Source: Iodobacter fluviatilis (lineage in GTDB: Bacteria > Pseudomonadota > Gammaproteobacteria > Burkholderiales > Chitinibacteraceae). From it: a DNA stretch of 64,000 nt. Both the position numbers and the translations under genes were made by a program. This document shows, one piece after another, positions 7,698 to 17,231 of the stretch. Below the pieces are notes generated by a model, which was given only the letters and a program-made list of their open reading frames with translations, did no database searches and had not been told where the DNA came from. The stretch lies in assembly GCF_900451195.1 (NCBI RefSeq), contig NZ_UGHR01000003.1, positions 558,001-622,000 of the forward strand, read 5' to 3'. The first letter of the stretch is position 1, and each line of letters begins with the position of its first letter.

Positions 7698-9064
7698 GAT
7701 TTCATTTGGAAAAAACCAATTACGTCTTCCAGCTTTTGCGCGTGCATGGATAATTCATCTGATGTATTGGATAAATCTTCTGCGGCAATGGCGGTGTCTT
7801 GGGTGACATTATTTAATTTGGTAGCAGATTGATTTATTTGCTCAATGCCAATAAATTGCTCGCGCGATGCGGCGGCAATTTCCTGCACTAAATCGGCCGT
7901 TTTTTTAATTGAAGGTACAATTTCGTTCAGTAATTCACCAGCGCGCTCGGCCTGCTCTACGCTATTGGCGGCCAGAATACTGATTTCCTGCGCGGCGGTT
8001 TGGCTGCGTTCGGCCAGTTTTCGCACTTCTGCGGCGACTACTGCAAAGCCTTTTCCTTGCTCGCCAGCACGGGCCGCTTCAATGGCTGCGTTCAGGGCTA
8101 ATAGATTAGTCTGATAGGCAATATCATCAATTATGCTGATTTTTTTGGCAATTTCGCGCATGGCCAATACTGTTTTTTTAACGGCTTCGCCGCCTTCAAT
8201 CGCATTTTGGGATGAATGAGCAGAGATATCTTCGGTGATTCGCGTATTTTCATTGTTTTGCGCCACGGTGGCGGTTAGCTGCTCTAAATAGGCGCTGGTT
8301 TCTTCAATACTGGTGGCTTGCTCCATGGCGTTGTAGGTTAGGTTTTTGGCGGATGTGTTAATTAAATGTGATGTTTTTGCCAGTAAATGTGATGCTTCGG
8401 ATATTTCGGCCAATACCTCATGCAATTTTTCTATCATGCTGTGCAGTGCATAAAGCAGGCTGTTTTTATGATTTGCAGAAAATTCTCCGCGTAAATTCCC
8501 CGCCACAACTTCCATGATCAGACGTCTTGCCTCGCCGGGGCCACAGCCAATTCTATGGATAATGCCCATATAGGTTTGGGAAATAAACAAGGCGCATATA
8601 ACGCACAATATCAGGGTGAAAATTGAAATAATATAAAATAGTTTATGCTGCTGCTGATATTTTTGTTGAATGATTTCAGTATGTTTTTTTGCCAATGATT
8701 CAGATAATTGATTAATTAATTGTGTTTTCTGTGAAGGCTGGTGGGCGGCTGTTATGATCTGTTTCAGTAAAGATTGCTCTTTGGCGTTAAATCCGGCGGC
8801 AATAAGTAATGCCTTTTCGCTAAAAGCATCGTCCTCGTTTTTTATTTCATTAAAAATAATCTGGCTGTCTGTTTGTGCCGAAATATCATGGCCTGCATAT
8901 AATTGATTTACAATCCACAGGGCGGCGTGCTCTTGCTGTTGTGCTGAATAAAGCTGATCTGAGTTTGTTTTATTATAAAAAATAATGATATATAGCGCAG
9001 CAATAAAGGCCAGAAACAATAAGGCCCTGCTTATAAAGATTCTTTTCATGGTGGGTATTGCCAT
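7694..9064 (-). CDS. Methyl-accepting chemotaxis protein
   Basis: The inner-membrane receptor has an N-terminal helix ([18 protein letters not shown]), a periplasmic helical sensor, a second membrane helix ([19 protein letters not shown]) and a cytoplasmic signalling hairpin with [20 protein letters not shown], the CheA/CheW contact tip. It passes ligand signals to CheA. The start is uncertain: ATG at 9064 or 9049, or TTG at 9106. The sensor type is not recognised. No che genes are in the window, so it works with a distant pathway. Confidence 0.85.
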   Translation of the reverse strand: MAIPTMKRIFISRALLFLAFIAALYIIIFYNKTNSDQLYSAQQQEHAALWIVNQLYAGHDISAQTDSQIIFNEIKNEDDAFSEKALLIAAGFNAKEQSLLKQIITAAHQPSQKTQLINQLSESLAKKHTEIIQQKYQQQHKLFYIISIFTLILCVICALFISQTYMGIIHRIGCGPGEARRLIMEVVAGNLRGEFSANHKNSLLYALHSMIEKLHEVLAEISEASHLLAKTSHLINTSAKNLTYNAMEQATSIEETSAYLEQLTATVAQNNENTRITEDISAHSSQNAIEGGEAVKKTVLAMREIAKKISIIDDIAYQTNLLALNAAIEAARAGEQGKGFAVVAAEVRKLAERSQTAAQEISILAANSVEQAERAGELLNEIVPSIKKTADLVQEIAAASREQFIGIEQINQSATKLNNVTQDTAIAAEDLSNTSDELSMHAQKLEDVIGFFQMKS

Positions 9065-9384
9065 TTTGTAACCCCAATTGTCTTCAAGGCTGATTTGCTG
9101 CGCCAATGCTGGCCTGGTTTATTTCACTCATTTATTGCCTGCATATTAAGGTGATCAATGCCCTTTATTCCGGGAGCCGCTGCCCCATTAAAACTAGCCC
9201 TTACCTGGTGCTTAAAGCAAGGCAGGATTGATATTTTGTGTTTTGGCCATATATAGAAAACAAGCCGGCAGACTGGCGGGCTGTTATTCATTTTTGCTTC
9301 AGGTAAACTGCGGCCTCGCTGGTTTTTGCCTGCATTTATCCGGTCCATCCTTTACGTGGATGACCACCTGGAGATATATAAAAA

Positions 9385-10338
9385 ATGACACAAAATAACG
9401 CTCAGGCCATTGTTGTAGCGGCCCTGTATAAATTTGTAACGCTGGCCGATTTTGAAGCGCTCAAAGAGCCGCTTTTGCAATCCATGCTGGATAACGACGT
9501 AAAAGGCACTCTGCTGCTGGCTTTTGAAGGCATTAATGGCACGGTAGCGGGCTCCCGCGCCGGGATTGATGGTTTATTGGCATGGCTAAAAAGCGATGTG
9601 CGCTTTATCGATCTGGATCACAAAGAATCGTATTGTGATGAGCAGCCGTTTTACCGCAGCAAGGTTAAATTAAAGAAAGAAATCGTGACGCTGGGCGTGC
9701 CGGGTGTGGATCCTAATCAGGCGGTGGGCACCTATGTAGAGCCAGAAGACTGGAATGCGCTGATCAGTGATCCTGAAGTGCTGCTGATTGATACGCGTAA
9801 TGATTACGAAGTGGCAATCGGCACGTTTGAGGGCGCAATTGATCCTAAAACGGCGAGCTTCCGTGAATTTCCGGATTATATTAAGCAACATTTTGATCCT
9901 GCCAAACACAAGAAAGTTGCCATGTTTTGCACCGGCGGCATTCGCTGCGAAAAAGCCTCCAGCTATATGCTCGGGGAGGGCTTTGAAGAAGTCTTCCACC
10001 TTAAAGGCGGCATTCTTAAATACCTAGAAACGGTAAAACAGGAAGAGAGTAAATGGGAGGGCGATTGTTTTGTATTTGATAATCGTGTGACCGTTCGCCA
10101 CGATTTAAGCGAAGGCGATTTTGATCTCTGCCACGCTTGCCGTCAGCCGGTGTCGGTAGAGGAGCGCCAATCACCGCATTATGTGGCCGGAATCAGTTGC
10201 CCACACTGCTGGAATTCACTGAGCGAAAAAACCAGAAACGGCGCGCGTGAGCGGCAAAAACAGATTGAGCTGGCAAAAAAACGCAATCAGCCCAATCCGC
10301 TGGGCCGAAATATGCGGGATGTGCAGGCTAAGGATTAA
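9385..10338 (+). CDS. trhO: tRNA uridine-34 hydroxylase TrhO (rhodanese family)
   Basis: The 317-residue protein has the N-terminal domain with [12 protein letters not shown], a central rhodanese domain (about 125-225) with the active-site loop [17 protein letters not shown], and a C-terminal Cys-rich tail (CHACRQPV ... CPHCW). This is the YceA/TrhO layout. It makes 5-hydroxyuridine at the wobble position of tRNAs using O2, upstream of cmo5U formation. Cys in CTGGIR is the conserved reactive residue. GAGATA lies before the ATG. It is a single gene followed by a hairpin at 10347. Confidence 0.95.
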   Translation: MTQNNAQAIVVAALYKFVTLADFEALKEPLLQSMLDNDVKGTLLLAFEGINGTVAGSRAGIDGLLAWLKSDVRFIDLDHKESYCDEQPFYRSKVKLKKEIVTLGVPGVDPNQAVGTYVEPEDWNALISDPEVLLIDTRNDYEVAIGTFEGAIDPKTASFREFPDYIKQHFDPAKHKKVAMFCTGGIRCEKASSYMLGEGFEEVFHLKGGILKYLETVKQEESKWEGDCFVFDNRVTVRHDLSEGDFDLCHACRQPVSVEERQSPHYVAGISCPHCWNSLSEKTRNGARERQKQIELAKKRNQPNPLGRNMRDVQAKD

Positions 10339-10346
10339 GTTTTGTG

Positions 10347-10368
10347 GTGGGCACGCTTTTGTGCCCAC
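10347..10368 (+). terminator. Hairpin behind trhO
   Basis: A perfect 8-bp stem, GTGGGCAC (10347-10354) and GTGCCCAC (10361-10368), encloses GCTTTT. No T-run follows, so it may be an mRNA 3' stabiliser rather than a true terminator. Confidence 0.5.
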
Positions 10369-10453
10369 GCAGGCATCAGTTAAGCCAATGTATTGCATCT
10401 TTTATATGGCGGGTGAAACCCGCCGGATTTTGGCATGAAATGCGACGAAAAGC

Positions 10454-10802
10454 GGCGGGTTGCACCCCATAGGCGCGCTAACCAAAGTCAAAAAGATCAG
10501 TGCCTTCGGCACGTTGATTTAGGTGCGGGCGTCCCGCTGGACCTTCCTTTCTTGCGCGGCCAAGAAACGAAGCCAAGCCACAAACTCAAAGCACGAAATC
10601 CCCTGCTGCGGTCCAATCAAGTCGGCGGCGGGCGGGATTGGCTCGCTGCCTCGCTCCCAAGCGATCCCCCGCCCCGCTTGTTCGGAGCTTGCGTGTTTCA
10701 AGGGGATTTTTAAGCCCCATGCAAAGAGCGTGGTTATTATGCTTTTTCGCTGTTTGCTAATGAAAAAATAATTTGATTCGCGCGTATGGGGTTGCACCCG
10801 CC
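10454..10802 (+). repeat. Dispersed GTGCC repeat, copy B, with terminal inverted repeats
   Basis: The core runs from GTGCCTTCGGCAC at 10500 to TTTTTAAGCCCC ending at 10718. It is flanked on the left by GGCGGGTTGCACCCCATA (10454-10471) plus GGCGCGC and on the right by GCGCG TATGGGGTTGCACCCGCC (10780-10802), which are imperfect inverted repeats of one another. The tail between core and right end (GCGTGGTTATTATGC...) is shared with copy D. The overall shape is that of a miniature non-coding transposable element of about 350 bp. Confidence 0.8.
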
Positions 10803-10845
10803 CTACGATAATTTGATTTTTGTAAACAGATAGCTAGCTTGATGC

Positions 10846-12045
10846 TTGGGCGGAAATCACGTGCCCATCTTCCATGACCAAGGACAACCTCACTTGAAAC
10901 ACACCACGCCGCCCCGTTCAACGCTGCTTGTCATGTTCAGCATCATTTTGCTGGCACATAGTTACCTTGGCATGCGTTTGTTTCCTGCTTTGGGTTTGCA
11001 AGGTTCGGGCCTATTGCTGGGCTGGCTTGCGCTTGTGGTTTCCAGCCTGCTGCTGCCTCTGGGCTTAGCCGCCAGATTTATCAGCCAGCCGCCATGGGCT
11101 GATCGCCTTGCGTGGCTGGGTTTAACGGTAATGGGTTTATCTTCATCGGTGTTTGCGCTTTGCTTGTTGCGCGATGTTTCCTTGCTGCCTCTTGCTTATT
11201 TATTAAGCGATGTGGCGTATAGCAGCTGGCAGCTTCAGAGCGCTGTGGGCGTGCTGGCCGGTGCTGTGCTGTTTACACTGCTGGGCCTGATCAATGCACG
11301 GCGTAGCGCGGCGATTGTGGATGTGGCCGTGCCGGTGGCGAATCTGCCTGCAGAATTAGTGGGTTTCACCATCGCCCAAATTAGCGATATTCATGTTGGC
11401 CCAACGATAAAGCAGCCTTATCTGGATGCCATTGTGGATAAGGTAAACAGCCTTGGTGCAGATCTGGTGGCGGTAACAGGCGATCTGGTTGATGGCAATG
11501 TGGCCGATTTATCCGCGCATACCGCGCCGCTTGAGCGATTAAAATCCACACACGGCACGTTTTTTGTAACGGGTAATCATGAGTATTATTCTGGCGCGCT
11601 GCCGTGGATTGCCGAGCTGCGCCGTTTGGGTTTGCAAGTACTGCTGAACGAGCATGTTTTGCTCTCACACGCCGGCCATCAGCTGGTGGTGGCTGGGGTG
11701 ACAGATTACAGTGCTGGGCATTTTTATCCTGATCATCAAAGCGATGCACAGGCGGCCCTAGCTGGAGCACCCGATTCGCCGTTTAAATTGCTGCTTGCGC
11801 ATCAGCCGCGCAGCGCATTTAAGGCTCAGGATTTAGGCCTGCATCTGCAATTATCCGGCCACACCCATGGCGGGCAGTTTTTTCCGTGGAACTTTTTTGT
11901 GCGCTTTCAGCAGCCTTTTACCGCCGGATTGAATTTATTGGGCAATGTCTGGGTGTATACCAGCCGGGGTACTGGCTATTGGGGGCCGCCTAAACGTTTG
12001 TTTGCACCTTCGGAAATAACGCGAATTACTTTGCAGCGTGGGTAA
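10846..12045 (+). CDS. Membrane-anchored metallophosphoesterase (YkuE-like)
   Basis: Four hydrophobic segments (about residues 28-150) are followed by a calcineurin-like phosphoesterase domain with all metal motifs: SDIHVG (GDxH variant), GDLVDG, GNHEYY, LLAHQP and SGHTHGGQ. It probably hydrolyses a phosphodiester or pyrophosphate at the membrane; related proteins act on UDP-diacylglucosamine or cyclic nucleotides, but the substrate is not readable here. The start given is a TTG; GTG at 10861, TTG at 10894 or an in-frame ATG near 10933 are alternatives. Confidence 0.85.
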   Translation: MGGNHVPIFHDQGQPHLKHTTPPRSTLLVMFSIILLAHSYLGMRLFPALGLQGSGLLLGWLALVVSSLLLPLGLAARFISQPPWADRLAWLGLTVMGLSSSVFALCLLRDVSLLPLAYLLSDVAYSSWQLQSAVGVLAGAVLFTLLGLINARRSAAIVDVAVPVANLPAELVGFTIAQISDIHVGPTIKQPYLDAIVDKVNSLGADLVAVTGDLVDGNVADLSAHTAPLERLKSTHGTFFVTGNHEYYSGALPWIAELRRLGLQVLLNEHVLLSHAGHQLVVAGVTDYSAGHFYPDHQSDAQAALAGAPDSPFKLLLAHQPRSAFKAQDLGLHLQLSGHTHGGQFFPWNFFVRFQQPFTAGLNLLGNVWVYTSRGTGYWGPPKRLFAPSEITRITLQRG

Positions 12046-12109
12046 AACGTTTTGGCTATTCCGCCATTTGAATGGTGTAAATAAAATAAGTATTTACTTA
12101 TTTAAAATT

Positions 12110-12141
12110 AAAAGCTTCACCTTTGTGTGGGGCTTTTTTTG
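12110..12141 (+). terminator. Probable terminator of the metallophosphoesterase gene
   Basis: AAAAGCTTCAC, CTTT loop, GTGTGGGGCTTTTTTT forms an imperfect stem followed by seven T residues. Confidence 0.55.
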
Positions 12142-12232
12142 TAAGTTTATTGCTTGTAAGTAAATAAAAATACCAAATTGTTGCCAATGTTCTATCTTTT
12201 ATGTGTTTGATGCGCAGATAGAGGATACGGCA

Positions 12233-13861
12233 ATGTCATTAAAATTCAGATTGTTTCTGATGGGGCTCTCAGGTGTCGCTGCGGTCCTGATCATGGGATT
12301 TATTGGCTTGAATGGCCAAAACTCATCACGTAATAGTGTGGAAGATTTACTCGGCGGCCTGTCTGTTTTACGTAATCAGATGGAAGCAGACATGATGCAT
12401 GATGCAATACGCGGCGATGTTTTGTCTGCGATATTGGCCATTAAAAATAATGATTTAAAAGAAGTTGATTCTGCTGAAAAAGATTTAGCAGAGCATGGCA
12501 AGCACTTTAAAGAGTTGTTTGCCAGTAATGAAAAACTGGTCCAGGGTGAACAAATAAAAAATAAGATTACCACGGTAAAGCCTGTTGTTGATGCATATAT
12601 TGCATTAGCCACTCAGCTATTTACCAGCGCAAAAAATGCGCCAGAAAAAATGGAAAAAGACTTACCTATTTTTCAGCAGCAATTTGATGTATTAGAAAAA
12701 GAAATGGCTGCTTTATCAGATTTAATTGAAAAGCAGTCTGCTGAGCAATCAAAAGGCTCTGAAGAGGTCTTTGAAAAGTCTCAATTGCATATGCTGGTGT
12801 TTTTGGTGCTGGTGATTATTGCAATGACACTGGTTTCTACTTTGGTGACCAAGCAAATATCGGCGGTATTAAGCGAGGCCATCGCCATTGCCAGAAACAT
12901 TGCCCATGGCGATTTTTGTCATGATATTGAGACTTCGCGCAAAGATGAAATGGGGCAGTTATTGTTGTCACTCAGGGCGATGCAAAGCCATTTGGAAAGT
13001 ATTATCCGTCAGGTCAGTGATAGCGCAGAAGAGGTGATTTGCTATGGGCAAGAGCTGGCGGCTCAATCAGGCTTAATCCGAGCCGCATCCGAAAATCAGA
13101 ACGCCTCGGCGGGGGCGATTGCCGAATCAATTGGCCAGATGGTGGTGAGTATTGAGCAAGTGAATAGCAGTGCACAGCGCGCGCACAGCCTGACTGCAGA
13201 ATCGGCCGGGCTGTCTAATGATGGTGCAAAAATGATTGCAGGTGTGCTGGCCGGGATGGAAGAAGTTGAAAAATCTGTTTCTGAAACATCTGACATTATC
13301 CATGGCCTAGGCGAGCGGTCTGATCAGATTAATTCGATTGTGAATGTGATTAAAGAAATTGCCGATCAAACCAATCTGCTGGCTTTAAATGCTGCAATCG
13401 AGGCGGCAAGGGCGGGTGAGCAGGGCCGGGGTTTTGCCGTGGTGGCCGATGAGGTACGTACTCTGGCGCACAGAACCACGCAGGCCACTCAGGAAATTGG
13501 CAGTGTGATCAATGGCATTTTACAAGGCACCCGGGATGCAATTGAAAGTATGGAAAGAGGCGTTCAGCGGGTTAAAAATGGTAATGAGCAGGCCAGAGCG
13601 GTGGCCTTAGTGGTGCAGCAAAGCAGCACGGGCTCTGGAGATGTGATTGAATCCGTGATTGATATTGCCACGGCGATGCAGGAGCAAAATAAAGGTAGTG
13701 ATGTTATTTCGCGGGGTATAGAGCAGATTGTGGCGATGTCGGGTGAAAACGTTGAGGCCACTCAGCGAGCGGTGGATACCACCGCGCGCTTGAATGAGCT
13801 GGCGCTTAAAATGAAAGGATTAATTTCACAATTTAAGCTGCATGCTTTAAAAGCGGGTTAG
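12233..13861 (+). CDS. Methyl-accepting chemotaxis protein
   Basis: The start at 12233 (MSLKFRLFLMGLSGVAAVLI) puts the first membrane helix directly at the N-terminus; the frame is open 10 codons further up. A 4-helix periplasmic domain (about 35-185), a second membrane helix (LHMLVFLVLVIIAMTLVSTL), a HAMP linker (IARNIAHGDFCHDIETSRKD) and the signalling tip [20 protein letters not shown] follow. It senses an unknown periplasmic ligand. It is unlike the first receptor in its sensor domain, so the two are not tandem copies. Confidence 0.9.
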   Translation: MSLKFRLFLMGLSGVAAVLIMGFIGLNGQNSSRNSVEDLLGGLSVLRNQMEADMMHDAIRGDVLSAILAIKNNDLKEVDSAEKDLAEHGKHFKELFASNEKLVQGEQIKNKITTVKPVVDAYIALATQLFTSAKNAPEKMEKDLPIFQQQFDVLEKEMAALSDLIEKQSAEQSKGSEEVFEKSQLHMLVFLVLVIIAMTLVSTLVTKQISAVLSEAIAIARNIAHGDFCHDIETSRKDEMGQLLLSLRAMQSHLESIIRQVSDSAEEVICYGQELAAQSGLIRAASENQNASAGAIAESIGQMVVSIEQVNSSAQRAHSLTAESAGLSNDGAKMIAGVLAGMEEVEKSVSETSDIIHGLGERSDQINSIVNVIKEIADQTNLLALNAAIEAARAGEQGRGFAVVADEVRTLAHRTTQATQEIGSVINGILQGTRDAIESMERGVQRVKNGNEQARAVALVVQQSSTGSGDVIESVIDIATAMQEQNKGSDVISRGIEQIVAMSGENVEATQRAVDTTARLNELALKMKGLISQFKLHALKAG

Positions 13862-14214
13862 CTTTCGGTATTTAGCATGCAATAAGAAGGGCGATCGATA
13901 TCGCTAATCTCGGTACGGATCAGCAGCTTTATGCCTTGGGGTATGTCTGTTTTCAGTGCCTGAAGCAGAGCCTCTGAAAGTGCTTTTTTAACTTCCGGTG
14001 AGCGGCCGCTCAGGATTTGCAGTTTGATATGAATAAAGGCGCGGCCCTCATCCACATTGCCAATCAAAAAATCATCAAAGCCCATTGCCCGGCTTTGAAT
14101 ATCACCTTCAACAAAGTGGCCTGATTCAATCAGAGCATTGTTTAATTGTTGCAGAGCAAGGCGTGGGTTGAATGTACTCAGGTTCTTGCTGTATTCAATA
14201 TTCAGATGGGGCAT
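13858..14214 (-). CDS. 5-carboxymethyl-2-hydroxymuconate isomerase-like protein
   Basis: The 118-residue protein begins MPHLNIEYSKNL; Pro2 is the catalytic base of the tautomerase (MIF) superfamily. The whole length matches the HpaF/CHMI type, which isomerises a homoprotocatechuate ring-cleavage product. No other hpa genes lie here, so a role in that pathway is not shown. Its stop overlaps the end of the convergent chemoreceptor by 4 bases. MscS lies upstream on the same strand, separated by a 142-bp spacer with an inverted repeat. Confidence 0.85.
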   Translation of the reverse strand: MPHLNIEYSKNLSTFNPRLALQQLNNALIESGHFVEGDIQSRAMGFDDFLIGNVDEGRAFIHIKLQILSGRSPEVKKALSEALLQALKTDIPQGIKLLIRTEISDIDRPSYCMLNTES

Positions 14215-14271
14215 GGGTAAACCTTCAGGGGTGGAAACCAGACACTGAAGATTATAAGTGCTCAGGTAAAC

Positions 14272-14339
14272 ATTCCCCAGCGCTGTTATCCCTTCTTGCC
14301 GTATTACTTACGGGCATGAATAACAGCCTGCCGGGGAAT
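14272..14339. repeat. Imperfect inverted repeat between mscS-like gene and isomerase gene
   Basis: Left arm ATTCCCCAGCGCTGTTAT and right arm ATAACAGCCTGCCGGGGAAT pair with a small bulge; an inner TGCCGT/ACGGGCA stem lies inside. It sits between two minus-strand genes and could attenuate read-through or protect the upstream mRNA end. There is no T-run on either side. Confidence 0.5.
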
Positions 14340-14356
14340 CTTGCATCGAGACTCGT

Positions 14357-15217
14357 TTAATTTACGTGTTCAGGCTGGGCTTTTGATAAAGGCTTAAGCG
14401 CTTCATTATGCTGAATATGGTGCACAGTGCGTTGTGGGAATGGAATAGAGATTTTTGCCACATCAAAGGCCTTTTTGATATTTTCTGTGGTATCAAAAAA
14501 GATCGGCCAGTAATGTTCGCTATTGGCCCAAACACGTACTGTAAAATTAACCGAGCTTTCTGCCAGCGATGAAACGACCACCATAGGGGCCGGGTCTTGA
14601 TGGATACGGCTATCTTTATTTAATACAGATAAAATAACTTTACGTGCGTAATCGATATCATCGTCGTAGCCAATACCAAATACAAAATCAACACGGCGGG
14701 TGGGCAGGGCAGAGAAATTGATGAGATTGCCATTGGCTAATGGGCCATTAGGCACCACAATTAATTTATTATCGCCAGTGCGTAAACGGGTCGTGAAAAT
14801 CTGAATGCCTTCTACCGTACCCCCTTGACCTTGCGCCTCGATATAGTCGCCTGCTTTAAAGGGCTTAAACATTAAAATCAGCACGCCACCTGCAAAATTG
14901 CCCAAGCTGCCTTGCAGTGCCAAACCAATGGCCAGACTGGCTGCACCTAAAATAGCAATAAATGAAGTGGTTTCAATGCCAATCATTGAAGCGGCGCTAA
15001 TCAATAGCAGCGCTTTTAATGCCACATTAGCTAGGCTGCCTAAAAAGTGCCTGAGTGTGGCTTCAACATTGCTGCGGGTCAGCATTGTATCGAGTAATTG
15101 CGTAGCAATACCGATCAGCTTCCAGCCGATAAAGAGCGTAATCAGCGCAGAAAATAATTTAGGCGCATAGCTGATTGCCTGAGCTTGCAGAATTTCAATC
15201 CAATTCATTCGATTCAC
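14357..15217 (-). CDS. mscS: Small-conductance mechanosensitive channel (MscS family)
   Basis: The 286-residue protein has three N-terminal membrane helices; the third, pore-lining helix is the Gly/Ala-rich segment GAASLAIGLALQGSLGNFAG (about 90-109). The beta domain follows with FKAGDYIEAQGQGGTVEGIQ and the C-terminal cytoplasmic cage. It opens under membrane tension and releases solutes during osmotic downshock. The length equals that of E. coli MscS (286). It is probably monocistronic, with its promoter in the 373-bp spacer upstream. Confidence 0.93.
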   Translation of the reverse strand: MNRMNWIEILQAQAISYAPKLFSALITLFIGWKLIGIATQLLDTMLTRSNVEATLRHFLGSLANVALKALLLISAASMIGIETTSFIAILGAASLAIGLALQGSLGNFAGGVLILMFKPFKAGDYIEAQGQGGTVEGIQIFTTRLRTGDNKLIVVPNGPLANGNLINFSALPTRRVDFVFGIGYDDDIDYARKVILSVLNKDSRIHQDPAPMVVVSSLAESSVNFTVRVWANSEHYWPIFFDTTENIKKAFDVAKISIPFPQRTVHHIQHNEALKPLSKAQPEHVN

Positions 15218-15590
15218 TTTGTATTTGGGTGACAGTGTCTTTTAGTGTCACAGAAATAGAGCGATATTCGAAGAGAATAAATTACACTTTATTAGGGAAA
15301 TGATGCACAGAATGGGGGGAAGGGGGATGGCCCTATCCACTTAAATCGTTTCACTGAGTGAAACTCAAACCTTGAACCTCAGATAATACTTCGGCCCCAG
15401 CGTTTTACAGATGAAAACAGCGGATGAGTAGGTTTTATAGGGTGCACAAGGACATCGCCGTTACCCACCGAAAAATGGCCAGCAAGAAAAGCGAGCGCAC
15501 CCAATAAAAACCAGACTTTGTTTTGATCTTAAGTTGATCGGCTTGGGTTTCACCCGCTCTAGGAACAATATTTCAGATCAAAATATCTAA
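15218..15590. other. Gene-free spacer between mscS and gabD
   Basis: No coding frame is convincing. It holds a perfect 7-bp inverted repeat GTTTCACTGAGTGAAAC at 15348-15364 and, near 15430-15550, degenerate sequence (AAACCAGACT, TGGGTTTCACC) that resembles the spacer near 52210-52310, so it may be a decayed repeat. Confidence 0.5.
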
Positions 15591-17045
15591 TCAGCGATCA
15601 ATCCCACCCATGCACAGGTATTTGATAGCAATATAATCATCAATCCCGTATTTAGAGCCTTCCCGGCCGAGGCCTGATTGTTTTACCCCGCCAAAGGGCG
15701 CTAGCTCGTTGGAGATCATGCCGGTGTTGATGCCCACCATGCCGTATTCCAGTGCTTCGGCCACGCGCCAGATGCGGCCGATGTCGCGGCTGTAAAAGTA
15801 ACTGGCAAGGCCAAATTCGGTGTCGTTGGCGAGCTGGATCAGCTCTGCTTCACTGCTAAATCTAAATAACGGTGCGAGCGGGCCGAAGGTTTCTTCGCGA
15901 GCCACTTTCATTTTGGCGCTGACATTCAGTAAGACGGTAGGCTCAAAAAAGCTATGCCCCAGCGCGTGGCGCTTGCCGCCCAGCGCCAGTGTTGCGCCCT
16001 GCTCCAGCGCATCCTTGATATGTTCTTCTACTTTTTGCACGGCTTTGTCGTCGATCAGCGGGCCTTGGGTCACGCCTTCTGCTGTGCCAACGCCGACTTT
16101 GAGTTTGGCAACGGCTGCACTGAGTTTGGCGGCGAAGGCGTCGTAAACGCTGTCTTGCACATAGATGCGGTTGGCGCAAACGCAGGTTTGCCCGGCGTTA
16201 CGAAATTTGGAGATCATCGCGCCTTCTACTGCGGCGTCCAGATCGGCGTCGTCAAACACCACAAACGGCGCATTGCCGCCCAATTCCAGCGAGACTTTTT
16301 TTACCGTGTCGGCGCATTCCCGCATCAGCAATTTGCCGATGTCGGTGGAGCCAGTAAAGCTGAGCTTGGCTACATCGGGGTTTCTAGTCAGCTCGCCACC
16401 AATCTGGCTGGCGGTGCCGGTAATCACATTAAATACGCCAGCGGGAATCCCCGCCTCTGCGGCTAATACGGCCAGAGCCAGCGCAGAAAAAGGCGTTTGT
16501 GTGGCGGGTTTTAGCACCATCGCGCAGCCTGCAGCCAGCGCAGGCCCAGCTTTCCGGGTAATCATGGCATTGGGGAAATTCCAAGGGGTGATGGCGGCGA
16601 CTACGCCAATGGCTTGTTTGATGACCAGCAGGCGTTTGTCGGCTTGCGGCGCGGCAATGACATCGCCGTAAACGCGCTTGGCTTCTTCCGCAAACCACTC
16701 AATAAAGCTGGCCCCATAGGCAGTTTCACCGCGTGCCTCGGCCAGCGGCTTGCCTTGCTCGGCGCTTAAGATTTGAGCGAGGTCTTCCTGATTAGCCAGC
16801 ATCAGCTCAAACCAGCGGCGCAAAATAGCGCTGCGCTCTTTGGCTGTTTTCTTTTGCCAGGCGGGCATGGCGAGTTTGGCGGCAGCAATGGCCTGAGCCG
16901 TTTCGGACGTGCCCATTTTGGGGATATGTCCGATGATCTCGCCTGTGGCGGGGTTAGTCACCGCGATTTTTTCCGCAGCATCCTGCCATTGGCCGTTGAT
17001 ATAGCAGGCTTGTTTTAACAGGGCAGGGTTGTTGAGGTGGAGCAT
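15591..17045 (-). CDS. gabD: NAD(P)-dependent succinate-semialdehyde dehydrogenase
   Basis: The 484-residue aldehyde dehydrogenase has the ITPWNFPNAM cofactor segment (about 152-161), SFTGSTDIGK (229-238), general base Glu254 in SLELGGNAPF and nucleophile Cys288 in NAGQTCVCANR. The pattern and length match GabD. It oxidises succinate semialdehyde from GABA to succinate. gabT lies upstream on the same strand but the two are now separated by an IS481 element and a dispersed repeat, so they may no longer share a transcript. Confidence 0.92.
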   Translation of the reverse strand: MLHLNNPALLKQACYINGQWQDAAEKIAVTNPATGEIIGHIPKMGTSETAQAIAAAKLAMPAWQKKTAKERSAILRRWFELMLANQEDLAQILSAEQGKPLAEARGETAYGASFIEWFAEEAKRVYGDVIAAPQADKRLLVIKQAIGVVAAITPWNFPNAMITRKAGPALAAGCAMVLKPATQTPFSALALAVLAAEAGIPAGVFNVITGTASQIGGELTRNPDVAKLSFTGSTDIGKLLMRECADTVKKVSLELGGNAPFVVFDDADLDAAVEGAMISKFRNAGQTCVCANRIYVQDSVYDAFAAKLSAAVAKLKVGVGTAEGVTQGPLIDDKAVQKVEEHIKDALEQGATLALGGKRHALGHSFFEPTVLLNVSAKMKVAREETFGPLAPLFRFSSEAELIQLANDTEFGLASYFYSRDIGRIWRVAEALEYGMVGINTGMISNELAPFGGVKQSGLGREGSKYGIDDYIAIKYLCMGGIDR

Positions 17046-17167
17046 GGGGTTTCCTTATTAGGGGTGGCACAGTAATCGTAGGGTGGCTTAGGCCGCCCTC
17101 AATGCTCATTAGGGTGCTGGTATATTCCGGCCGTAACCCGCCATGGCACTACAAAAAGATCTTTTTA

Positions 17168-17231
17168 GTGCCTTCGGCACGTTGATTTTGGAGCGGTTAG
17201 CCACCGCGGGGGCCTTCCTTTCTTGAACGGC
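17168..17231 (+). repeat. Dispersed GTGCC repeat, copy C, left part
   Basis: Contains GTGCCTTCGGCAC (17168-17180), the GAGCGGTTAGCCACCGCG stem and TTTCTTG, and stops at AACGGC, the duplicated target of the inserted IS element. The rest resumes at 18523. Confidence 0.9.

Noticed and set aside
10435..10797. Several overlapping frames on both strands (e.g. starting MRASRWTFLSC) at 10.4-10.8 kb and again at 24.2-24.5 kb
   Set aside because: They are translations of the dispersed repeat; the same 'protein' recurs wherever the repeat does and lacks ribosome sites.
15820..16671. Long plus-strand frames opposite gabD
   Set aside because: They mirror the conserved dehydrogenase codons on the other strand; the dehydrogenase motifs leave no doubt which strand codes.
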